A stretch of DNA of 10,425 bases, taken from Bacteroidota bacterium. Lineage in GTDB: Bacteria; Bacteroidota; Ignavibacteria; UBA10030; UBA8401. Below, piece after piece: positions 5,244 to 10,425 of this stretch; the stretch's first letter is position 1; each line of letters starts with the position of its first letter. The translations under genes and the position numbers were made by a program. Location: assembly GCA_030824295.1 (NCBI GenBank), contig JAVBYA010000126.1, positions 1-10,425 of the forward strand, written 5' to 3'. The notes below the pieces were generated by a model. It searched no databases. It was not told where the DNA came from and saw only the letters and a list, made by a program, of their open reading frames with translations.

Positions 5244-5627
5244 ATGCAGTACAGCATCTCGAAAACGACGGCATATACGTTCGAACAAGCGATCGAAAAG
5301 GTCACGGAGGAATTGAAGAAGGAAGGGTTCGGCGTACTGACGACGATCGATATGAAGGAGACGCTGCACAAGAAGCTCGGCGTGGAGATCGGACGCTATA
5401 CGATCCTCGGCGCCTGCAATCCGCAGTTCGCCAACAATGCGCTGAACGCGGAACTGGAGGTCGGCCTCTTCCTCCCCTGCAATGTGATCGTGTATGAGCA
5501 GAACGGGGGCGTCACCGTTTCCGCATTCGATCCCGCCGTCATCGAATCCGTCGTGAAGAACGAAACGCTCCATTCACTCTCCCGCGATGTCCGGCAGCGT
5601 CTTCAGAACGTCATCACGGCACTCTGA
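5244..5627 (+). CDS. DUF302-domain protein
   Basis: A 127-residue soluble protein that matches DUF302 across its length. Features are FEQAIEKVTEELKKEGFGVLTTIDMKETLHKKLG (about 13-46), the hallmark LGACNPQFAN (about 55-64) with a single conserved cysteine, and LPCNVIVYE with a second. The biochemical function is unknown; the family often occurs near rhodaneses, SoxYZ-like and other sulfur genes. The ATG at 5244 follows a GAGGGG Shine-Dalgarno at suitable distance, 34 bases after the OsmC stop. An upstream start at 5139 lies inside the OsmC gene and is discarded. Here the conserved Cys-Asn-Pro motif makes it another potential thiol carrier, which is inference. Confidence 0.88.
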   Translation: MQYSISKTTAYTFEQAIEKVTEELKKEGFGVLTTIDMKETLHKKLGVEIGRYTILGACNPQFANNALNAELEVGLFLPCNVIVYEQNGGVTVSAFDPAVIESVVKNETLHSLSRDVRQRLQNVITAL

Positions 5628-5639
5628 ATCTGCTGCACC

Positions 5640-5966
5640 ATGTCCATCCGCCGCATCACCGCCAACACACTTTCCGTCATGATCAACGGCACAGCGCCGC
5701 CGATGGTCATCGACGTCCGGAGCGATTCAGAGCGTGCTTCGTTCGGCTGGATCGACGGCTCTCTGAATCTCCTCCCATCCGACATACCGGCATATCTAAA
5801 GAACGCTCCTCCTGAAAGAACAACACCGCTCGTCGTCGTATGTCAGACCGGCGCACGTTCCGCTCATGCATCGCAGCTCTTTGCCGACGCCGGGTATGAG
5901 AACGTGTTCGATCTTGCCGGCGGCATGCTGGGATGGATGCTGCTTCGTTTACCCCTCCGGCGTTGA
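5640..5966 (+). CDS. Soluble cytoplasmic single-domain rhodanese
   Basis: A 108-residue rhodanese with no signal or membrane helix. It shows MVIDVRSDSERASFGWIDGSLNLLPSDI (about 22-49), the active loop C68-Q-T-G-A-R and a C-terminal GGMLGWM. This is close to the minimum size for a rhodanese domain, similar to GlpE. It should transfer sulfane sulfur in the cytoplasm. It ends the nine-gene run, 12 bases after DUF302, with no obvious Shine-Dalgarno, which suggests coupling to the gene before. Its TGA stop directly touches the stop of the opposing haemoglobin gene and no terminator is visible, so readthrough antisense to the NO operon is possible. Confidence 0.88.
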   Translation: MSIRRITANTLSVMINGTAPPMVIDVRSDSERASFGWIDGSLNLLPSDIPAYLKNAPPERTTPLVVVCQTGARSAHASQLFADAGYENVFDLAGGMLGWMLLRLPLRR

Positions 5967-6350
5967 TCACATCGTTTCGGATTCCCGCATCGTATGCAGC
6001 ATCAGCTGCGCTATCTGCGCCCCCCTTGTTTTTGCTTCTTCTGCTTTGCTTCCCGCGAACAATTCATCGACCGTCTCGACAAAGAGCCGTATCCACCCGT
6101 CGAAATGATACTCCAGCAACCGATGCTTTTTGTTCAGTGCTGTGTGGATCTTCATAGGATTTCCCGCATAGGTTCTCCCATCCAGCAGCAGCGTCTCCCA
6201 GAATGAATACATCACCGGCAGATGGTGATCCCAATTCACGTTGGCAACATCGGTAAAGATCGGGCCGATGACCGCATCCCGGACCACTTTTTCATAGAAG
6301 GTATTCACAAGCAGGACAATATCGTTTCGATCGGTGATGTCGTGTTTCAT
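5967..6350 (-). CDS. Group III truncated haemoglobin
   Basis: A 127-residue truncated globin resembling Campylobacter Ctb. Visible landmarks are F18-Y19 (B9/B10 positions, distal tyrosine), FWETLLLDGRTYAGNPM (E helix and EF loop; about 50-66), the likely proximal histidine H69 in PMKIH, and W86 in FDGWIRLF (G8 tryptophan of the group). Such proteins bind oxygen and NO and are linked to nitrosative-stress defence. I prefer the ATG at 6350, seven bases after AAGGGA and matching the family N-terminus; an ATG six codons upstream (6368) is possible. It is the last gene of the minus-strand NO operon, 68 bases after the nitric oxide reductase and behind a stable hairpin. It converges stop-to-stop with the rhodanese gene. 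Confidence 0.87.
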   Translation of the reverse strand: MKHDITDRNDIVLLVNTFYEKVVRDAVIGPIFTDVANVNWDHHLPVMYSFWETLLLDGRTYAGNPMKIHTALNKKHRLLEYHFDGWIRLFVETVDELFAGSKAEEAKTRGAQIAQLMLHTMRESETM

Positions 6351-6375
6351 GCGCTGTTCCCTTGTCATTAAGAGC

Positions 6376-6407
6376 GCCGGAAGGAGATCACAAGAAATCC
6401 TTCCGGC
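6376..6407 (-). terminator. Stem-loop between norZ and the haemoglobin gene (partial terminator or mRNA-processing element)
   Basis: A perfect 10-bp stem, GCCGGAAGGA (6376-6385) and TCCTTCCGGC (6398-6407), encloses a 12-base loop just downstream of the nitric oxide reductase stop. On the minus strand it is followed by GCTCTTA, not a real U tract, so termination should be weak. It more likely lowers or stabilises parts of the message, reducing haemoglobin output relative to the reductase. Confidence 0.5.
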
Positions 6408-6418
6408 AATTACCGAAG

Positions 6419-8632
6419 TTATTTTTTCATACCTCTGAACGTGATCTGTCCGACGAACAGAACGAGTGCTACAATTCCGGCGGCAAAGATCGTATCACCG
6501 AACGCACGCATCCACCGGAGTGTGATCATGACGTCCGTCTGCAGGAATTCCGCGCTGCGGGCGTACCAATAGCCGTATTCCACCGATGCCCAGGTCTGCA
6601 TCAAACCGACCGGCAACAGGCTTAATGTGACCATCGCCATCAATCCGATGTTCATGGACCAGAATGAGAATTGTATCGTGGAGTTATTCCAGTTCAGCGT
6701 GGGATTCATCGCACGGAGACAGAAGAGCAGCAGTCCGATTCCCAGCATTCCATACACTCCGAACAGCGCCGCATGGGCATGTACCGGCGTCGTGTTCAAT
6801 CCCTGCATGTAATAGAGCGCAACGGGAGGATTGATCATAAAGCCGAACAATCCTGCACCGACGAGGTTCCAAAATGCAACGGCAACAAAGAAGTAGATCG
6901 GCCATTGGTAATTCCGCACCCATTCTTTTGCCCGGGACAGCTTGATGTTCTCCCACGCCTCATACCCGACGAACACCAGCGGCACCACCTCCAATGCGCT
7001 GAAGACCGAACCAAGTGCCAACACGACCGTCGGTGTGCCCGAGAAATAGAGATGATGCAGCGTTCCGATGATGCCGCCCGACAGGAAGATCGTTGCCGAA
7101 AGCACCGTGGCCTCGCCCGCTGTTTTCAGACTGAGCAGTTTCAATCGTGCGAATAAGAATGCAATGACGACCGTAGCAAATACTTCAAAGAATCCTTCTA
7201 CCCACAGATGCACCACCCACCAGCGCCAATATTCTGCAACGGCAAGGTTCGTGTGCTTGCCGACCATCAATGCTGCACCGTAAAACGAAGCGATGGCGCC
7301 GCTGGAAATGAGAAAAAGCGTCAGGATCGGTTTTTGCTCGTCCTTCCGCTGCAATGCCGGACGAATGGCGCGGAACATGAGAACAAACCAGAGGATCAGC
7401 CCTATCAACAGAGCGATCTGGAAGAATTTTCCGAGGTCGATGTATTCGTAACCGCTGTGCCCGAAGAAGAACAGCATATTGTCCGGCAGATAATGCATGA
7501 TGCTCAGCCATTCCCCGGCCATCGAGCCGAGAACGACCACCAGCAGCGCGCCGAACAATACATTCACACCCAGCCTCTGAAATTTCGGTTCCACACCGCT
7601 CACAGCCGGTCCAATGAACAATCCGGCCGCAAGCCATGCCGTGGCGATCCAGAAGATACCGATCTGTGTATGCCATGTGCGCGCGACGGAATATGGGAGA
7701 TAATCGGAGATCGGGATACCATAGAATCCATCCCCTTCCACGCCATAGTGCGCCACAATGATACCCATTGCCATCTGCAGCAGCAGCAATCCCAGTACGG
7801 TCCAAAAATATTTCAGTGTTGCGAGCTGTGAAGGCGTGGAAGCAGAATTCATCAGCGGGTCCGAAGCGGGGACATCGCCCAACAGAGGCTCTTCTTTCCG
7901 TGATGCATAGAACCACGCCATGCCGCCGATACCGGCCAGCAGCACAATAATGCTGACGCCGGTCCAGACCACCGCCTCACCGGTCGGACGATTGCCGATC
8001 AATGGTTCATGAGGCCAGTTGCTGGTGTATGTGATATCATCGTCCGGCCGGTTTGTCGATGCTGCCCATGAGGACCAGAAAATGAATGCGGCAAATTGTC
8101 GGAGCTTCTCCGGATCCTTGATGCTGTTCTTATGAATGGCATATTCCGGTCTGCCATTCATGAACACATCGGCATAATGCGCCAGGTTCGATTCGAACGC
8201 ACGGGCGCGGACCGGATCGATGGTGATCGTTCCGGTTTCCGCATCGTATGTATTCTTGCGGATGACCGACTCCAGACGCGCCTGCAGCTGTGCTTGTTGT
8301 TCTCGTGTCAGCTCATCATACGATGCACCGAATTCCGATCGTGACCAGTCGTTCAGTATGAAGACCAATTCACGATGAAGCCAATCCGCGGTCCAATCCG
8401 GGGCCACATAACTCCCGTGTCCCCACACCGATCCGACTTCCATTCCCCCCATTGCCTGCCAGATCGTTTGTCCGGTGCTGATATCGCCCGCGGGGACGAT
8501 GACAACGCCGTCCGTTGTCACCACTTGTTCAGCGATCGGAGGAGCTTGTTGATAAATACGGACGCCGACCCATCCCAAAACAACGAACGAAATGGAAATG
8601 ACGGCGGCAAAGCCGATCCAGTACCGCTTCAT
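6419..8632 (-). CDS. norZ: Quinol-dependent nitric oxide reductase (qNOR), single subunit
   Basis: A 737-residue membrane enzyme that reduces 2 NO to N2O with quinol electrons. Residues 1-30 hold the first helix. A hydrophilic NorC-like domain without the CXXCH haem-c motif follows (about 30-220, with GQTIWQAMGGMEVGSVWGHGSY), then twelve or so helices of the haem-copper oxidase fold. Ligands visible: H321 (ARTWHTQIG, haem b), H475 and E479 (VVHLWVEGFFEVF, FeB), H526-H527 (GTLHHLYFSG, FeB), H618 and H620 (VHAHAALFG, haems b3/b). All are present, so the enzyme should be active. Lack of haem c and fusion of the NorC-like domain separate it from cNOR. The start overlaps the RIC stop (ATGA) and follows AAGGAGG, so translation is coupled. 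No other denitrification enzyme is present here, which favours NO detoxification. Confidence 0.96.
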   Translation of the reverse strand: MKRYWIGFAAVISISFVVLGWVGVRIYQQAPPIAEQVVTTDGVVIVPAGDISTGQTIWQAMGGMEVGSVWGHGSYVAPDWTADWLHRELVFILNDWSRSEFGASYDELTREQQAQLQARLESVIRKNTYDAETGTITIDPVRARAFESNLAHYADVFMNGRPEYAIHKNSIKDPEKLRQFAAFIFWSSWAASTNRPDDDITYTSNWPHEPLIGNRPTGEAVVWTGVSIIVLLAGIGGMAWFYASRKEEPLLGDVPASDPLMNSASTPSQLATLKYFWTVLGLLLLQMAMGIIVAHYGVEGDGFYGIPISDYLPYSVARTWHTQIGIFWIATAWLAAGLFIGPAVSGVEPKFQRLGVNVLFGALLVVVLGSMAGEWLSIMHYLPDNMLFFFGHSGYEYIDLGKFFQIALLIGLILWFVLMFRAIRPALQRKDEQKPILTLFLISSGAIASFYGAALMVGKHTNLAVAEYWRWWVVHLWVEGFFEVFATVVIAFLFARLKLLSLKTAGEATVLSATIFLSGGIIGTLHHLYFSGTPTVVLALGSVFSALEVVPLVFVGYEAWENIKLSRAKEWVRNYQWPIYFFVAVAFWNLVGAGLFGFMINPPVALYYMQGLNTTPVHAHAALFGVYGMLGIGLLLFCLRAMNPTLNWNNSTIQFSFWSMNIGLMAMVTLSLLPVGLMQTWASVEYGYWYARSAEFLQTDVMITLRWMRAFGDTIFAAGIVALVLFVGQITFRGMKK

Positions 8633-9384
8633 ACGGCCTCCTTGGTCATGCCGGTCGGCTGCAGATCCTGTTCCAGCTGAAGTGCCATCGGAAAGAGGAT
8701 ATTGTTCTCCAGATGGACATGGCGATGCAGGTCCCGTTCGAACTCCTGCAATTCCTGATAGGTGATGCGGAACGTTGTGCAGGCATCGGCCGGCGGGGTA
8801 TAATTGCCGCTCAGGGAGCGGATTGCGTACAATTCATCCCCGGCATGCTGATGTTCCGCCTCCATCATCCGGATGGGATTCTGCACGGAGCCGAAGGCAG
8901 GAGCCGGGATGGGATGACCTTCGCTGACCGAGGAGGAGAGCATCCTCACGTACGGAAAGAGCAACTGCTCTTCTTTGCGCATGTGCTGCAGCAGTTCCTC
9001 TGACACCTGTTCGAAGTGCCGGGCGATCTCCACCACTTCAGGATGATGTTGACCATGTACCGACGCCACTTTCTGTGTGTGGGCGTACAGCACCGGAATC
9101 ATCTTCGTCACATAGGCGTGGTGATGCCGAAGGATATGATCGATCAGCAACTCCGGGTTCCATTGCAGTTCTTGATCGTTCGATCCCGGTTCTGTGTGTG
9201 CGATTCCCGCCAGTTCGGTCAGCACCTGGAATGGATCGGTACCGTTCTCAGCACAGGCTTGTTCGATCGTCTTCCCTCCGCGGCAGCAAAAATCGAGCGA
9301 GTACCGTTCGAAGACGGCCGCTGCCTGAAAATTGGCAGTGACGATCTCCTTGAGTGTTTGATACTGGATGTTCGTAGTGATCAT
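8629..9384 (-). CDS. ric: Iron-sulfur cluster repair di-iron protein (RIC; YtfE/ScdA/NorA family)
   Basis: A 251-residue cytoplasmic protein that repairs Fe-S clusters damaged by NO or oxidative stress. The N-terminal ScdA_N domain (about 1-60) carries the family DFCCRGG motif (C33, C34). The hemerythrin-like four-helix domain (about 78-235) supplies di-iron ligands: H83 and nearby histidines (DHILRHHHAY), H134 and E138/E139 (LQHMRKEEQLLFP), E177/H178 (MEAEHQHAG) and H224/E226 (HVHLENNILFP). I place the start at 9384, where AGGAG lies seven bases upstream; an ORF extension of 40 codons crosses the promoter and operator and is not homologous. It is first in the operon, overlapping norZ by four bases. 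An FNR-like palindrome lies about 74-91 bases upstream of its start. Confidence 0.95.
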   Translation of the reverse strand: MITTNIQYQTLKEIVTANFQAAAVFERYSLDFCCRGGKTIEQACAENGTDPFQVLTELAGIAHTEPGSNDQELQWNPELLIDHILRHHHAYVTKMIPVLYAHTQKVASVHGQHHPEVVEIARHFEQVSEELLQHMRKEEQLLFPYVRMLSSSVSEGHPIPAPAFGSVQNPIRMMEAEHQHAGDELYAIRSLSGNYTPPADACTTFRITYQELQEFERDLHRHVHLENNILFPMALQLEQDLQPTGMTKEAV

Positions 9385-9429
9385 GATGTGCTCCTGTTCT
9401 TTTGTTGTAGGATGAATGGTAACGGGAGC

Positions 9430-9438
9430 AAGATAGCA
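9430..9438 (-). promoter_or_regulatory. Candidate extended -10 of the ric-norZ operon
   Basis: On the minus strand TGCTATCTT (TGn plus TATCTT) lies between the palindrome at 9458-9475 and the ric start. A transcription start at 9423-9425 would place the centre of the palindrome at about -41.5 to -43.5. That is the classical position for activation by a Crp/Fnr-type factor replacing a -35 element. No good -35 hexamer is seen, which agrees with activator dependence. Confidence 0.45.
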
Positions 9439-9457
9439 CGTACGAGCTATGCGGTGT

Positions 9458-9475
9458 TTATGATATACATCATAA
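9458..9475. promoter_or_regulatory. FNR/DNR-like operator upstream of ric-norZ
   Basis: TTATGAT-ATAC-ATCATAA is a perfect inverted repeat of 7-base arms with a 4-base centre, the architecture of Crp/Fnr-superfamily sites. It differs from the FNR consensus TTGAT-N4-ATCAA by having ATGAT half-sites. It lies between the regulator gene and the NO operon, both on the minus strand. The adjacent Crp/Fnr regulator is the obvious candidate binder. Confidence 0.75.
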
Positions 9476-9480
9476 CGCGG

Positions 9481-9541
9481 AAAAATAGCCGGCATGGATG
9501 TCACGGACAGTGGACGCCGGAGCGGTCCTCGTGCAGGACCG
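9481..9541 (-). terminator. Possible weak terminator region after the Crp/Fnr gene
   Basis: Downstream of the regulator stop (minus strand) lies a perfect 7-bp hairpin, CGGTCCT / AGGACCG (9523-9541, 5-base loop), without a T tract. A second weak inverted repeat follows, CCGGC / GCCGG (9489-9493 and 9516-9520), followed by CTATTTTT. Either could end or attenuate the regulator transcript before the ric promoter. The pairing is modest, so some readthrough into ric is expected. Confidence 0.3.
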
Positions 9542-9581
9542 TACAGAAGGGAAGAATGGATCGATGCGCAGGGGAACGGTG

Positions 9582-10193
9582 TTATCGGGAAGCTGGTTTC
9601 AAGCGGATCTTCCCGTCATCATCGATCTCGAGCAGATGCCTCGCTTCGAGCGATTTGATGGAGCGGATGACCGTTTCAACGCGGAGTCCGGTCATATCGG
9701 CCAGTTGTTGCCGGGTGAGCGCGATCCTCACTGATGCTTCGCCCTGCACCGCCGACTGCTCGGCAAGATACCGGATGAGGGTGAGCAGCCGGTGCTGCGC
9801 CTCTTCAATGGCGAGTTCGGACAGCATGGTGGATTTGTACACCAGCCGGCTGCAGAGCGTCCGCATCACGTCCAGATGGATGTCGAAGTTCTCCCTGAGA
9901 AGAGCGATGAAATCTTCATGCGGGATCTTCCAGACCTCGCTCCTCTCCACGGCGAACGAAGAGGCAGGATACGGTGACCGTGTGAAGAACGGCGGTTCAC
10001 CGAAACTCTGTCCCTCTGTGAAGTATCCCTGAATGAATTCTCTTCCGTCATCGCTGTAGTTGGACATCTTGATACGTCCGCGTTTGACGATATGGAACAT
10101 GGAAGCGGTCTCACCCTGCTGGAAGAGCATCTCTCCCTTGTTCAGTTCGGCGATCGTTGCATGATAACGCAGAAGAATTTCGGATTCGATCAT
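9582..10193 (-). CDS. Crp/Fnr-family transcriptional regulator, probable NO/nitrosative-stress activator
   Basis: A 203-residue regulator. Residues about 8-95 form the cyclic-nucleotide-binding-like sensor (NKGEMLFQQGETASMFHIVKRGRIKM; the FGEPPFF loop stands where CRP has its cAMP motif). About 100-130 is the dimerisation helix, and about 135-200 the winged helix-turn-helix (ALTRQQLADMTGLRVETVIRSIKSLE). There are no N-terminal cysteines, only C114, so it cannot hold an FNR-type 4Fe-4S cluster; a haem-dependent DNR-like or other sensing mode is possible. In the recognition helix E173 and R177 match FNR, but the FNR serine is replaced by I176. The start at 10193 fits the family; the open frame extends upstream into the rplU promoter and is non-homologous. 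There is no Shine-Dalgarno. Its gene precedes the operator and NO operon on the same strand. Confidence 0.9.
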   Translation of the reverse strand: MIESEILLRYHATIAELNKGEMLFQQGETASMFHIVKRGRIKMSNYSDDGREFIQGYFTEGQSFGEPPFFTRSPYPASSFAVERSEVWKIPHEDFIALLRENFDIHLDVMRTLCSRLVYKSTMLSELAIEEAQHRLLTLIRYLAEQSAVQGEASVRIALTRQQLADMTGLRVETVIRSIKSLEARHLLEIDDDGKIRLKPASR

Positions 10194-10197
10194 GATG

Positions 10198-10228
10198 TAA
10201 AAATACACGGATTCACCGGATAAGCAAA
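10198..10228 (-). promoter_or_regulatory. Candidate promoter abutting the Crp/Fnr start codon
   Basis: On the minus strand TTTG (10225-10228), a 19-base spacer and TATTTTTA (10198-10205) fit the TTTG/TAnnTTTG promoter class of Bacteroidota-type bacteria with one mismatch. Four bases separate it from the ATG, predicting a leaderless or nearly leaderless transcript. The arrangement is the same as before the hydrolase gene. Confidence 0.4.
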
Positions 10229-10282
10229 TAGGGGAAGGCGGCAGACCGTCATTTTTATATATAACGGACATTGAGGTTTTTG

Positions 10283-10313
10283 TTGACTTGTGCACCCCTT
10301 TTTCGTATTTTTG
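10283..10313 (+). promoter_or_regulatory. Promoter of the rplU operon
   Basis: TTGACT (10283-10288) is followed after 17 bases by TATTTTTG (10306-10313), a perfect TAnnTTTG element; counted from TTG the spacer is 20. A start near 10320 leaves a leader of about 48 bases containing a short ACAC-A-GTGT inverted repeat and an AAGGAAAAGGAACA ribosome-binding region before the ATG at 10368. This is the best-formed promoter in the window. Confidence 0.65.
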
Positions 10314-10367
10314 TAGTCCAAATTTGAAACACAGTGTCACACGGAATAAACGGAAGGAAAAGGAACA

Positions 10368-10425
10368 ATGTACGCAGTAGTGGAAATTGCAGGACAGCAA
10401 TACAGAGTGAATCCGGCAGAAAAGC
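10368..10425 (+). CDS. rplU: 50S ribosomal protein L21, 5' end only
   Basis: The first 19 residues, MYAVVEIAGQQYRVNPAEK, match the conserved N-terminus of ribosomal protein L21, which binds 23S rRNA in the large subunit. The ATG is preceded by AAGGAAAAGGAACA and a clear promoter. The gene runs off the window edge; rpmA normally follows. It is transcribed divergently from the Crp/Fnr gene, with about 174 bases between the starts. Confidence 0.92.
   Translation, partial: MYAVVEIAGQQYRVNPAEK

Noticed and set aside
7208..7831. Plus-strand open frame (207 codons) opposite norZ
   Set aside because: Wholly antisense to a conserved membrane enzyme; composition is that of a complement-frame shadow rich in His, Gln and Arg.
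7185..7916. Minus-strand frame of 243 codons within norZ
   Set aside because: Shifted frame of the same region; norZ is intact and shows every ligand, so there is no frameshift to explain.
9385..9504. 40-codon N-terminal extension of ric
   Set aside because: It spans the palindrome and -10 region; the internal ATG at 9384 has a good Shine-Dalgarno and the family N-terminus.
9016..10032. Long plus-strand open frame (338 codons) opposite ric and the Crp/Fnr gene
   Set aside because: It lies antisense to two well-recognised genes, its protein has no recognisable domain, and it crosses the operator and promoter region.
10194..10400. N-terminal extension of the Crp/Fnr gene into the rplU gene
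   Set aside because: The extra 69 codons cover the rplU start and promoter and do not match the family; the ATG at 10193 begins the sensor domain correctly.
1..10425. CRISPR array, tRNA, rRNA, insertion sequence, prophage
   Set aside because: No regularly spaced repeats, no cloverleaf, no transposase or integrase-like protein and no flanking inverted repeats were found.

Overview
The window looks like chromosome from a non-pathogenic environmental bacterium of the Bacteroidota/Chlorobiota/Ignavibacteriota (FCB) type. This is an inference. It rests on a TTG-N20-TATTTTTG promoter before the ribosomal protein L21 gene (a match to the TAnnTTTG class), a DUF6132 protein that I associate with that group, and several genes with no Shine-Dalgarno sequence. 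No phage, transposon, CRISPR array, tRNA or rRNA was found. Housekeeping genes frame the window: the 3' end of rodA on the left and the 5' end of rplU on the right.

Left part (1-1932): the rodA tail is followed by a second, synonymously diverged copy of its last 14 codons. A hairpin terminator comes next, then a minus-strand, probably Tat-exported metallo-beta-lactamase-fold hydrolase of the NAPE-PLD/UlaG type. A non-coding stretch of 387 bases follows.

Middle part (1900-5966, plus strand): an ECF sigma factor overlaps a very small, soluble zinc-finger (ZAS) anti-sigma factor. After a short gap comes a tightly packed nine-gene run: DUF2892 membrane protein, thioredoxin, FmdB zinc ribbon, exported rhodanese, membrane-anchored rhodanese, DUF6132 membrane protein, OsmC-like protein, DUF302 protein and soluble rhodanese. 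The content points to handling of persulfide or other reactive sulfur and thiol stress. A bipartite motif (TGAATCCTTTT, then CTGCATCC) lies both before the sigma gene and before the nine-gene run. This suggests the sigma factor drives both itself and the run.

Right part (5967-10193, minus strand): a Crp/Fnr-family regulator is followed by a perfect 7+7 inverted repeat (TTATGAT-N4-ATCATAA). Then come a RIC di-iron repair protein, a quinol-type nitric oxide reductase and a group III truncated haemoglobin. This is a nitric-oxide detoxification or denitrification-end operon with its regulator and operator beside it.

The sulfur run and the NO operon converge with their stop codons touching. The window therefore pairs two thiol/iron-sulfur protection systems back to back. 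The most novel candidate is the sigma/anti-sigma-linked operon with three rhodaneses predicted in three different cell locations.
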